DNA of 64,000 bases from an uncultured Sulfolobales archaeon (GTDB lineage Archaea; Thermoproteota; Thermoprotei_A; Sulfolobales; NBVN01). Each line of letters starts with the position of its first letter. Within the stretch, counting starts at the first letter, position 1. Positions 1 through 8,900 of this stretch are shown here, piece after piece. Location of the stretch: NCBI GenBank assembly GCA_938073905.1, contig CALJEN010000002.1:1-64000 (forward strand). Reading direction: 5' to 3'. The notes below the pieces were generated by a model, which saw only the letters and a program-made list of their open reading frames with translations, was not told where the DNA came from and did no database searches. Position numbers and translations under genes: made by a program.

Positions 1-73
1 AGGCCAGCACCAGAGCCACGGCCACCAGTATCACGACGGCGATTATCGGCTCTATGCCCCTGCGCATGGACAT
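1..73 (-). CDS. N-terminus of an archaeal type IV pilin-like / class III signal peptide protein (truncated by window edge)
   Basis: Reverse complement reads ATG TCC ATG CGC AGG GGC ATA GAG CCG ATA ATC GCC... = MSMRRGIEPIIAVVILVAVALVLA, a typical archaeal pilin-type leader; open to window start. Confidence 0.6.
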   Translation of the reverse strand, partial: MSMRRGIEPIIAVVILVAVALVLA

Positions 74-135
74 TTTCTCCGCCGAGGGCGTATGCTCTCT
101 GGGAATATAAAAACACTGGTCACCGAGTCCCGGAG

Positions 136-417
136 CTAGGCCAACTGTTCCGCTATGCTCCTCCTGGCGGGCTCCGGGAGGGAGTCTAGCCTGACCACCC
201 TGGCCCTCTCGGGGACTCTGGCCGTCTCCGGGGAGACCACCAGGTACTTCGAGGGGCTATCGTCCGCCCTGCTCTTGACGACCCTCACCTTGACGTACCT
301 CCCGGGCTCCAGCTCCACGTATGCGTACTTCCCCTTCTTCAGCCCCACCTTCCGCACCGAGCAGAACTGCTCGCCGCTCGGGGCTATAAGCTTGCGCGAC
401 CGGGCATCGGCCCCGAC
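136..417 (-). CDS. small conserved hypothetical protein (start uncertain)
   Basis: C-terminal part of the 136..1230 minus ORF reads as a plausible protein (KLIAPSGEQFCSVRKVGLKKGKYAYVELEPGRYVKVRVVKSRADD...). Upstream part of that ORF is antisense to 510..1988. No ATG/GTG/TTG seen near the expected start. Confidence 0.45.
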   Translation of the reverse strand, partial: VGADARSRKLIAPSGEQFCSVRKVGLKKGKYAYVELEPGRYVKVRVVKSRADDSPSKYLVVSPETARVPERARVVRLDSLPEPARRSIAEQLA

Positions 418-509
418 CAGGGCCGCGGACCCGCAATAGTGGCTTATTAAGGTGCGACCCGCGCTAGGAAAAAAGAGCCGTGCTCTCGACCGGGGGACCT
501 GCCCTGGTT

Positions 510-1988
510 CTAGACCTCTATCTCGGCAGTCCGGGGCAGCTTGGTCAGCTGGTGGACCTCTATGACCGGGTACCTGCCCCCGTTCGCGTACCCCACGTAC
601 ACTCCGGTGCAGAACACCAGGTCGCCGACCGCGAGCTCCGCCGCGTTCTCGAGCCTGCTGAGGTCGAGCGCGAAGATCCCTATCCGCACCGCCGGCCTCG
701 CTGGCGTGGGCATCCAGGGCCTCCCCTCGTTTGCCGGCACCATCACCACCGCCCTCACCACCCCGAAGGCGAGCACGCTCTCGCCCGCGCTGACGATCAC
801 TCCCTTGAAGTAGACCTCGCTGCCAACCTCCGGGCAGACCAGCACCCTGGGCAGGACTTCTGTCATGATGAGCGTCCACTTCGCGACGGCGTACAGCAGG
901 GCCCGGCTCCTGACCTCCCCGAACCGCGGGACTGGTGGTGCTTTGGGCGGCATGCCCTCGGCCAGCTCCTCGATGACCCCCCTGGCTATCTCCCTGGCCT
1001 CGGCGAGGAGCTCCTCGTAGCCCTCCTCGCACCTCATCATCTTGACCACGGCCTCCCTGAGCTTCTCCAGCGCCACCAGGAGCTCGTCGGCCAGCCTCCT
1101 GAGGTCCTCCGGGAGAGTCTCCCTGTCCCTGAACCTCTTGAGGAACTCTATCCTGGTCTCGATAGCTCTGAGGAGCCCCACGGGCGCCGGGAGCATCAGC
1201 TCCTCGAAGACCTCGCCCAGCTCCTCCCATAGGAGGGGCAGGATCCCCTCGCTGGCGTTGGCCAGAGCCCCATCCAAGTCCTCCAGGGACTCGTTGACCC
1301 TCAGCCTCAGCATCTCGCTGAGCCTGGCGGCGGCCAGCACCCTCCCCACGGCCGAGAGGCTCCCCGCTTTCCTGAGCTCCTTGAGCAGCTCGGCGACCAC
1401 GTTGGCCTCGCGGACTCTGGCCCTGACCCTGGCCTCGATCTCGGCCCTCGCCCTCTCCACCACGGTCGCGCTCAGCTCGGCCTGCAGCCTCCTCAGCTCC
1501 CTGCGGACCTCACCGAGTATCCTGGCCGTCTCGTTGACCAGGCCCCTGGAGAAGTACTCCTCGGCCTCCTCGAGCTTGGCCTTCAGCTCCTCGATCCCGA
1601 GCTCCGCGACCAGCCTCTTCAGCGTGGCTATCTCCATCAGCAGACCGGCGGCCACGGGCCTCGGCGCTCCTAGGGTCTCCCTAGCCGCGGAACCCGCCGC
1701 TATCAGCGCTAGGAGGGCCAGGCTCCTGGCTCTGCCGATGTCCCCGGCGTCCAGCGCCTGGCGCGCCTGGACCAGCAGCTCCTCGGCCCTGGAGACGTCC
1801 ACGCCCGCTTCCTTCAGCCTCGCCACGACATCGGCTACCGCCTCGATCAGCTCGCGGACTGCCTCGGTGTCCCCCACCGCTCGGGAGCTCGGCTGGACCT
1901 GCGCCGCGGCCACCACGGCTGGCGGGATGCTGGATGCTACCACGATCGCTAGCAGCAGGACCCCCATCCACCGACTACGCAGTGCCAC
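510..1988 (-). CDS. predicted secreted coiled-coil protein, 492 aa
   Basis: N-terminal signal peptide-like segment (WMGVLLLAIVVASSIPPAVVAAA), long Leu/Glu/Arg-rich helical middle, beta-rich C-terminus. Confidence 0.75.
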   Translation of the reverse strand: MALRSRWMGVLLLAIVVASSIPPAVVAAAQVQPSSRAVGDTEAVRELIEAVADVVARLKEAGVDVSRAEELLVQARQALDAGDIGRARSLALLALIAAGSAARETLGAPRPVAAGLLMEIATLKRLVAELGIEELKAKLEEAEEYFSRGLVNETARILGEVRRELRRLQAELSATVVERARAEIEARVRARVREANVVAELLKELRKAGSLSAVGRVLAAARLSEMLRLRVNESLEDLDGALANASEGILPLLWEELGEVFEELMLPAPVGLLRAIETRIEFLKRFRDRETLPEDLRRLADELLVALEKLREAVVKMMRCEEGYEELLAEAREIARGVIEELAEGMPPKAPPVPRFGEVRSRALLYAVAKWTLIMTEVLPRVLVCPEVGSEVYFKGVIVSAGESVLAFGVVRAVVMVPANEGRPWMPTPARPAVRIGIFALDLSRLENAAELAVGDLVFCTGVYVGYANGGRYPVIEVHQLTKLPRTAEIEV

Positions 1989-2070
1989 TTGGCACCACCG
2001 GCAGGCTCCTCGCTTCCGGAGTACTTAGATACTGCGGCGAGACTCGCGGGGAACCTGGGCGAGACCGGGC

Positions 2071-2895
2071 TCAGGGCCCAGACCTCTCCAGCAGCTCCAG
2101 GTCCTCCGGCCTCAGCCTCCAGCCCAGGGCTCCCCGTATCTCCTCCACGTGCTCTACCCTCTCGGACTTCGGTATCGCTACGACCGCTGGGCGCGAGACG
2201 AGGAAGTTCAGGGCCACCTGGACTGGCGTCCTGCCGCACCTCGAGGCCACCTCCCTCACGGACTTGCTCCTCAGGACGGCCCCCCTCTCCAGGGGACTGT
2301 AGGCCACTAGGGTCACCCCTAGCCTCAGGCACGCGGGGAGGAGGTCTCCCTCCGCAGACCTGTCCAGGACGCTGTACTTGACCTGGTCGACGACTAACTC
2401 GTGCTTCGCCGCCGACTCCACGGCCTCCTCGAGCTGGCCCGCGTCGAAGTTGCTGACCCCCACGTACCTAGCGAGACCCCTCTCGGCCACCGCCTCGAGA
2501 GACCTCACCTGGACCCTTATCGGGGCCAGGTCGTCGGGCCAGTGTATCAGGACGAGGTCCGCGTGGCTCGCTCCGAGCCTCCGGAGGCTGGCCTCCGCGG
2601 CCCTGACGGCCCTCTCGGGGTCTCGGAACCTGTGCGGGTAGAGCTTGGTCACCACGAAGACGGACTCCCGCCCGACCTCCCTCAGGACTCTGCCGACGAG
2701 CTCCTCCGCTCTCCCGCCCCCGTACATCTCCGCCGTGTCCACCAGGTCGAGGCCGAGCTCCACCGCGCGGACGAGGGCCCTGAAGGCTCCCTCCTCGTTT
2801 TTTATGCCCCAGGTCCCCATGCCGACGGCGCTCACCGTCTCGCCGGTCCTCCCGAGGGGCTTCCTGTCCGAGTAGTCCACCGGGAACTTGGGCAA
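2071..2895 (-). CDS. aldo/keto reductase
   Basis: PLGRTGETVSAVGMGTWGI, DTAEMYGGGRAEELVG, VTKLYP, VLIHWPD, VGVSNFDAGQLEEA, ALNFLVSRPAVVAIPKSERVEHVEE motifs. Confidence 0.93.
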   Translation of the reverse strand: MPKFPVDYSDRKPLGRTGETVSAVGMGTWGIKNEEGAFRALVRAVELGLDLVDTAEMYGGGRAEELVGRVLREVGRESVFVVTKLYPHRFRDPERAVRAAEASLRRLGASHADLVLIHWPDDLAPIRVQVRSLEAVAERGLARYVGVSNFDAGQLEEAVESAAKHELVVDQVKYSVLDRSAEGDLLPACLRLGVTLVAYSPLERGAVLRSKSVREVASRCGRTPVQVALNFLVSRPAVVAIPKSERVEHVEEIRGALGWRLRPEDLELLERSGP

Positions 2896-2928
2896 GCGGC
2901 CCGCCGGAGAGCTGTCGCCGGAGCGCTA

Positions 2929-3612
2929 TTAACTGCCGACCCTCGCCAGGAGAGCGAAGTCTAGAGCCAGGACGAGAAAGCCGGCCAGGGCCGAGGTAGC
3001 GAAGGACTCGGTCACCAGGTACGCGAGCATTGCTACCGCAGCCGAGGGTCCCGCGAGCAGGACGGCTGCGTAGGCGTCCGAGCTGCCCGTCGAAGCGGGT
3101 CCCCGGATCCTGGGGCCGAACCACCCGAGCCACCTCACGCCGCTCTTCGTGAGGCTGTCCTCGGCCAGGTGGAGGCAGTAGGAGGTGAAGGACGCGGCGA
3201 ACGCGGCGAGGGCGGCGTAGCTCGCCGAGATCCCGAAGGGGACCCCCAGCGAGCCGGCGAGGACGCCCAGCGCGTGGACTACCAGAGCCACGAGGGCAGC
3301 GCAGAAGCCCGCGACGTAGAGAGCGGCCCACACGGAGTGGTAGAGGCCCCTGTGGGACTTGACTAGGGGGCTCACCGGGGCGTAGGCCACGAGCCCCAGG
3401 ACGCTGCCCCTGCACGAGACGTCGCAGTCCGGGGCCCTGGAAACGTCCATGAAGACCAGGACGGCCAGCACGTGCTCCGCCCTGACCAGCTCCAGGAGGC
3501 GCGCCGAGAGCTCCCCCAGCGTGCTCGAGGAGGCTAGGGGGTCGCCGTAGAGGAGCACCAGCGCCAGCAGGACGTAGTAGGCGTGCAGAGCTACGTGAGC
3601 GGACCCCCTCAT
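2929..3612 (-). CDS. membrane protein, YdjM/DUF457-like metal-dependent hydrolase family
   Basis: Multiple hydrophobic segments; DVSRAPDCDVS, SHRGLYHSV, HLAEDSLTKSGVRWLGWFGPRIRGPASTGS resemble the HRG-HS / DxLTxxGv pattern of that family. Confidence 0.6.
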   Translation of the reverse strand: MRGSAHVALHAYYVLLALVLLYGDPLASSSTLGELSARLLELVRAEHVLAVLVFMDVSRAPDCDVSCRGSVLGLVAYAPVSPLVKSHRGLYHSVWAALYVAGFCAALVALVVHALGVLAGSLGVPFGISASYAALAAFAASFTSYCLHLAEDSLTKSGVRWLGWFGPRIRGPASTGSSDAYAAVLLAGPSAAVAMLAYLVTESFATSALAGFLVLALDFALLARVGS

Positions 3613-3750
3613 GCACGCACCCAAACGTGTTCGCTAGACCGGGTATTATCGGCCCTCGGCGTCTCCGGACAGTCCGACACCGGGACGCGGGTGCGGTCTC
3701 GCGCGTTCCGTTTAAAAGCCGCCCGGTTTCTCAACCTTGGTGATAGACTA

Positions 3751-6657
3751 GTGTCGGCGAGGAAGTACGTCTACGCGTTCGACGAGGGGGACTGGAGGGA
3801 CAAGAAGCTGCTCGGCGGCAAGGGGTCCTCCCTAGCGCAGATGACCCAGATGGGCCTGCCGGTGCCGCCCGGGTTCACGATAACGACCGAGGCCTGCCGC
3901 GAGTTCTACGCTCCCAGAGCGGCGGAGATGGACCGCGTAGTCAGGGAGCTCGAGCGCAACCCGCCTCCCGCCGTCAGGGACGAGCTCATAAGGAGGGCCT
4001 GGGCCATCATAGACTCCCTGGAGCTCCCCGAGGGGCTCATGGAGCAGGTCAGGGAGTACATGGGGAAGCTCGAGGAGGCGGCCGGGAAGAGGTTCGGGGC
4101 CACCGAGGGCCTCCCTCTCCTCGTGTCGGTCAGGTCAGGAGCGGCAGTCTCGATGCCCGGCATGATGGACACCGTCCTGAACCTGGGGCTCAACGACGAG
4201 GTCGTCAAGGCCCTCGCCAGGGCCTCCGGGAACGAGTGGTTCGCCTACGACACCTACAGGAGGTTCCTCCAGATGTTCGGGCGCATAGTGCTCGGAATAG
4301 ACGAGAAGCTCTTCGACGAGGCCTTCAGGAGGGCCGACGAGGAGTTCAGGAGGGTCGCCGCCGAGAGGTACCCGGAGGAGCTGAGGGCCATCGGGGAGGT
4401 CTACCCGAAGTACAGTCCGAGGCTGGACGCCCAGCCACCGAGGGACGTGGCTCCCGGGCTCTGGGAGGAGTCCGTCGGCTACCTCAAGAGGCTCGTCGAG
4501 GAGTACAAGAAGATAATCCGGGAGAGCTGGGGCGAGTTCCCGCAGGACCCGATGAGGCAGCTGGAGCTCGCGATCAGGGCAGTCTTCAGGTCCTGGATGA
4601 ACCCGAGAGCCATATTCTACAGGATAGCGAACAAGATAACCCCCGACGTGGCCGACTGCACGGCAGTCAACGTAGTCACGATGGTCTACGGCAACATGGG
4701 CTGGGACTCCGGAACCGGGGTCTACTTCACTAGAGACGTGGCCACGGGCGAGAACACCCCCTACGGAGAGTTCCTGCCGAACGCCCAGGGAGAGGACGTC
4801 GTGGCCGGCATAAGGACTCCGCTCAGCCTGGAGGAGCTCGAGAAGTCCATGCCCCACCTCTACGAGCAGCTCATAGAGGCCGGCAAGAGGCTCGAGAGGA
4901 TAAACAGGGACGTGATGGACATAGAGTTCACGATAGAGAGGGGCAGGCTCTACTTCCTCCAGAACAGGGTAGCCAAGATGACTCCGCTGGCCAGGGTGAA
5001 GACGGCCGTGGAGATGGCGAAGGAGGGCGTGATAACGAGGGAGGAGGCGGTCCTCAAGGTGTCTCCCGAGGCAGTCCTCAAGCTCCTCTACCCGACGATA
5101 GACCCCAAGGTCAAAGCGACCCCTCTGACCAAGGGGCTGGCGGCCTCTCCCGGTGCCGTCTCCGGGCAGGTGGTGTTCGACCCGGATACGGCGGTCGAGT
5201 GGGCCAGGAAGGGCAGGAGGGTCGTCCTCGTCAGGGTCGAGACCAAGCCCGACGACGTCCACGGGTTCTACGCCGCCGTGGGCATACTGACGTCTAGAGG
5301 AGGGCTCACGTCCCACGCGGCCGTGGTCGCTCGCGGCATAGGGAAGCCCGCGGTGGTCGGAGCCGAGGCGATCAGGATAGACTACGATACCCGCACGTTC
5401 GCGGTGGGTGACGTGGTCGTCAGGGAGGGAGACTGGGTGACGATAGACGGCAGCACGGGCTACGTTTACCTGGGCGAGATACCGACCGTCCTCCCCGAGG
5501 TGAGGGGAGAGCTCGAGGAGCTGCTCTCCTGGGCCGACGGCATCAGGAGGCTGGGCGTGAGGGCAAACGCGGACGTCCCCGAGGACGCGGTCATAGCGAG
5601 GAAGTTCGGTGCCGAGGGCATAGGGCTCCTGAGGATAGAGAGAATGTTCAGGAGGCCCGAGAGGCTGGAGCTGCTCAGGAAGGTCATCCTGGCCGAGAGC
5701 AGGGAGGAGAGGGAGGTGTACCTCAGGGAGCTCTCGAGGATGCTCAAGGGAGACTTCAAGGAGATGCTGAAGATCATGGACGGCCTGCCGGTGGTCATAA
5801 GGCTGATAGACCCGCCGCTCCACGAGTTCCTGCCGGCACCCGAGGAGGTGATAAGGGAGCTCTACGAGACCAGGCTCGCCATAGTCGAGGCGAGGACTCG
5901 GGGCTCAGAGACCGAGATACCCAAGCTGGAGGAGAGGGCGAGGCACCTGGAGTGGCTCTACAAGAGGGTCTCCGTGCTCAAGGAGCACAACCCGATGCTC
6001 GGCCACAGGGGCGTCAGAGTCGGGGTGACGCACCCCGAGATATACTACTACCTCGCCAGAGCCATGGCGGAGGCGGCCGCGGAGCTGAAGCTCGAGGGGC
6101 ACAACCCCGTCCTCGAGATAATGATCCCGCAGACGGCCCACGTGAACGAGATAAGGTTCGTGAAGCAGAAGGCCATAGTGCCGGCCCTCGAGGACGTGAG
6201 GAGGGAGTACGGGGTAGACCTCGACGTCAAGGTGGGGACGATGATAGAGACCGTCAGGGCCTGCCTGACCGCCCGGGAGATAGCGAAGGAGGTGGACTTC
6301 TTCAGCTTCGGGACCAACGACCTGACCCAGGCTACCTTCAGCTTCAGCAGGGACGACGCCGAGAACAAGTTCCTGCCCCAGTACCTCGAGCTGGAGATAC
6401 TCAGGGAGAACCCGTTCGAGGTGATAGACGTGAGCGGCGTAGGCAAGCTCGTGGAGCTGGGCACGAGGGAGGGGAAGGAGGCCAACCCGAACCTCGAGGT
6501 CGGGATATGCGGAGAGCACGGCGGTGACCCGAAGTCGATAGAGTTCCTCCACAGAGCCGGTCTAGACTACGTGAGCGCGTCACCGTTCAGAGTGGTCATA
6601 GCGAGGCTGGCCGCGGCTCAAGCGGCCCTGGCCTCCAGGCGCCGGGAGCTGGAGTAG
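3751..6657 (+). CDS. ppdK: pyruvate, phosphate dikinase
   Basis: YAFDEGDWRDKKLLGGKGSSLAQMTQMGLPVPPGFTI; GGLTSHAAVVARGIGKPAVVG; FGTNDLTQATFSFSRDD; GICGEHGGDP. GTG start chosen at 3751 rather than the ORF-track start 3583. Confidence 0.97.
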   Translation: MSARKYVYAFDEGDWRDKKLLGGKGSSLAQMTQMGLPVPPGFTITTEACREFYAPRAAEMDRVVRELERNPPPAVRDELIRRAWAIIDSLELPEGLMEQVREYMGKLEEAAGKRFGATEGLPLLVSVRSGAAVSMPGMMDTVLNLGLNDEVVKALARASGNEWFAYDTYRRFLQMFGRIVLGIDEKLFDEAFRRADEEFRRVAAERYPEELRAIGEVYPKYSPRLDAQPPRDVAPGLWEESVGYLKRLVEEYKKIIRESWGEFPQDPMRQLELAIRAVFRSWMNPRAIFYRIANKITPDVADCTAVNVVTMVYGNMGWDSGTGVYFTRDVATGENTPYGEFLPNAQGEDVVAGIRTPLSLEELEKSMPHLYEQLIEAGKRLERINRDVMDIEFTIERGRLYFLQNRVAKMTPLARVKTAVEMAKEGVITREEAVLKVSPEAVLKLLYPTIDPKVKATPLTKGLAASPGAVSGQVVFDPDTAVEWARKGRRVVLVRVETKPDDVHGFYAAVGILTSRGGLTSHAAVVARGIGKPAVVGAEAIRIDYDTRTFAVGDVVVREGDWVTIDGSTGYVYLGEIPTVLPEVRGELEELLSWADGIRRLGVRANADVPEDAVIARKFGAEGIGLLRIERMFRRPERLELLRKVILAESREEREVYLRELSRMLKGDFKEMLKIMDGLPVVIRLIDPPLHEFLPAPEEVIRELYETRLAIVEARTRGSETEIPKLEERARHLEWLYKRVSVLKEHNPMLGHRGVRVGVTHPEIYYYLARAMAEAAAELKLEGHNPVLEIMIPQTAHVNEIRFVKQKAIVPALEDVRREYGVDLDVKVGTMIETVRACLTAREIAKEVDFFSFGTNDLTQATFSFSRDDAENKFLPQYLELEILRENPFEVIDVSGVGKLVELGTREGKEANPNLEVGICGEHGGDPKSIEFLHRAGLDYVSASPFRVVIARLAAAQAALASRRRELE

Positions 6658-6689
6658 AGAGGACAACGCTTTTACGCTCTCAGACCGCG

Positions 6690-6720
6690 GCAGCTCTTCC
6701 CGGGGTTTCGCCCCGGCCGG
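6690..6720 (+). terminator. GC-rich hairpin after ppdK
   Basis: CCGGGG-TTTCG-CCCCGG inverted repeat immediately downstream of ppdK. Confidence 0.4.
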
Positions 6721-6776
6721 GAGCGGGCTCCGTAGAACGCTTATAGGACGCTCCTCCAACTCACTCTCGGTACGAG

Positions 6777-7670
6777 TTGAGGCCCATATACGCGGGGTTC
6801 GCGATCAACGTGGTCCTGGTTATCCTGAAGTACCTGGCGAGCGTCGCCTCGGAGTCGGCCTCGGTAAACGCCTCGCTCCGCCACTCCCTGGCCGACCTCA
6901 CGTTCTCCGGACTGATACTGGTCGGAGTACTAGTCCTCAGGCTCAGACCCTCTCCTAGGTTCCCCTTCGGCTACGGGAGGGTCCTCTACGTGACCGGCTT
7001 CGCGGCCGTCATGGTCGCGGTCCTCTACCTGCTCGCCGGGGCCGTCGAGGAGGGCATGAGGAGGCTCTCGGAGCCGGTGATGGAGACCAGCGGTCTCTCG
7101 ATCGCCCTCGTCGCGGTCTCCCTCGCCCTGAACTCCCTCGTCCTCCTGGACGCCCTGCTGAGGTCAAGGGGGACGCACCACCCGGCTCTCCTGGCGACCG
7201 CTGCGGAGAACGGCGCCGACGTCGTCGGCGACTCGGCCGCCCTCCTGGCCCTCGCGCTGGGGAACCCCCTAGTGGACGGCTACGGAGCGTTCGTGGTGGC
7301 CGCGGTGATCGCGGTCTCCTCGGCCAGCCTCGGCTACAGGTACGTGGTCAGCCTGGTGGGGGTGTCGGCACCGAGGGACGTCGTCGGGAGGGTCGTCAAG
7401 GTGGCCCTCTCGGACCCCAGGGTGGTCGACGTCAACGAGGTGAAGTCCCTGCTCCTCGAGCCCGGCAAGTACCTCGTGTTCCTCCAGGTCGAGGTCGACC
7501 CGGAGACCAGGCTGCGCGAGCTCGAGGAGATACGCCACTACATCGAGAGCTCGGTAAGGTCTTCCACCGACGCGGTCGAGAGGATAGTGGTCGAGTTCGT
7601 GAGCCCCAGGGAGCCCAGGCGGAGCTTCACCCGTCTACTGAAGGAGGTCATGAGGCTGCCCAGGCTCTAG
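6777..7670 (+). CDS. cation diffusion facilitator (CDF) family transporter
   Basis: N-terminal TM helices with SASVNASLRHSLADLTFSGLIL, later TAAENGADVVGDSAALLAL, C-terminal cytoplasmic domain. Confidence 0.85.
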   Translation: MRPIYAGFAINVVLVILKYLASVASESASVNASLRHSLADLTFSGLILVGVLVLRLRPSPRFPFGYGRVLYVTGFAAVMVAVLYLLAGAVEEGMRRLSEPVMETSGLSIALVAVSLALNSLVLLDALLRSRGTHHPALLATAAENGADVVGDSAALLALALGNPLVDGYGAFVVAAVIAVSSASLGYRYVVSLVGVSAPRDVVGRVVKVALSDPRVVDVNEVKSLLLEPGKYLVFLQVEVDPETRLRELEEIRHYIESSVRSSTDAVERIVVEFVSPREPRRSFTRLLKEVMRLPRL

Positions 7671-7729
7671 CCGAGCCGCCCGGAGCGCGAGCATTTTTCC
7701 TCGGCCGAGCAGTCTCCGCGGTAGTCACC

Positions 7730-8158
7730 ATGTTCCGCGTCGGGACGGTCTACGTGTTCAGGGTTCCGGAGGACGAGGAGCTGGTCTCGTACCTAACGTC
7801 CTTCGCCAGGGAGAGGGGGGTCAGAGCGGGGCTCGTCACGGGCATAGGGGCCCTCAAGAGCTGCGTCCTGGGCTTCTACGACAGGGAGAGGCAGGAGTAC
7901 GAGCGGATAGGAGTGGACGAGGAGGTGGAGCTCGTGAGCCTCACCGGGAACGTGAGCCTCAGGGAGGGGGAGCCGTTCGTCCACGTCCACGCGGTGGTCG
8001 GCAGGAGAGACGGGTCTACGGTCTCCGGCCACCTCTTCGAGGCCAGGGTGTTCGTGGCGGAGGTCGCTGTGCTCGAGCTCCCCGGAGAGGTCGAGCTCCG
8101 CAGGGAGAGGTACGGCGGTCTGTGGCTCTGGGAGCCTGGCCCGCCGGCGCACCGGTAG
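7730..8158 (+). CDS. PPC domain (DUF296) putative DNA-binding protein
   Basis: VYVFRVPEDEELVSYLTSFARERGVRAGLVTGIGALKSCVLGFYD...FVHVHAVVGRRDGSTVSGHLFEARVFVAEVAVLEL. Confidence 0.85.
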   Translation: MFRVGTVYVFRVPEDEELVSYLTSFARERGVRAGLVTGIGALKSCVLGFYDRERQEYERIGVDEEVELVSLTGNVSLREGEPFVHVHAVVGRRDGSTVSGHLFEARVFVAEVAVLELPGEVELRRERYGGLWLWEPGPPAHR

Positions 8159-8291
8159 GCCGCGGTGCCGCGGATTACAGGGAAGACGACGTCGGGTCTC
8201 CGGGAGCCGCGTCGAGCTGGTATATAAGTAGAATAACGGTTGCAACAGGGTAGAGAGCACGAGGAGAGCCCAGAGTCCCATCCTCACCGAG

Positions 8292-8900
8292 GTGTTTCTG
8301 GCGAGCGCCGCGCTAGTAGTGGGCATGGCGATACTGGCCTACTTCGTGAGCTTCTCCTCGGTCCACTCACAGCAGGTCGACCTCGCGAACCTGGTCAGCT
8401 ACGAGTCCGCGGTCCAGGTGGTGAGGCTCGTGGCCTACGACAGCAGGAGCGGGACCGCGTGGCTGCTCCTGAGGAGGCTGGACGAGACCCCCAGGAACTT
8501 CGTGCTGCTGATCGAGGTCGACGGGGAGTTCCTCGAGTGCGAAAGTGTGTACGTGTTCGACGAGCTCAGGGACACCAACGGTCTGGTGTGCGACGGCGCG
8601 GACGGGGACTGCGTAGTCGCGTGCTCCTTCTACAGTGGGAGGGTCTCGTCCAGGGACGTCTTCGTGTGGACGAGGGACGGCCCCATGCCCCTCTACGACT
8701 ACCTCAGACGCCAGGCGCCCGAGCTGGTCAGTCCGCTACGGATCCCCCACCCGAGCCCGGCGGCGGGCTACCGAACACGTAACGTGGTCGTCGGGGTAAG
8801 GCTGAGCGAGCTGGAAGCGTCGGGGCTCAGGGTCTACCTCGGGGTGGACTACGGTGGGACGATACACGTAGCCAGGATATACGAGGTGAACCTCTCGTGA
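8292..8900 (+). CDS. pilin-like exported protein (natural start probably upstream, about 8259)
   Basis: In-frame upstream codons give TRRAQSPILTEVFLASAALVVGMAILAYF, a class III leader-like sequence, but no ATG/GTG/TTG between the stop at 8229 and GTG 8292. Confidence 0.6.
   Translation: MFLASAALVVGMAILAYFVSFSSVHSQQVDLANLVSYESAVQVVRLVAYDSRSGTAWLLLRRLDETPRNFVLLIEVDGEFLECESVYVFDELRDTNGLVCDGADGDCVVACSFYSGRVSSRDVFVWTRDGPMPLYDYLRRQAPELVSPLRIPHPSPAAGYRTRNVVVGVRLSELEASGLRVYLGVDYGGTIHVARIYEVNLS

Noticed and set aside
480-1232. 250-aa plus-strand ORF opposite the secreted coiled-coil gene
   Set aside because: His/Pro/Leu-rich shadow translation; the minus-strand frame has a signal peptide and coherent helices.
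4135-5823. 562-aa minus-strand ORF antisense to ppdK
   Set aside because: Composition typical of the antisense of a GC-rich, codon-biased gene (Leu/Pro/His/Val rich); ppdK is unambiguous on the plus strand.
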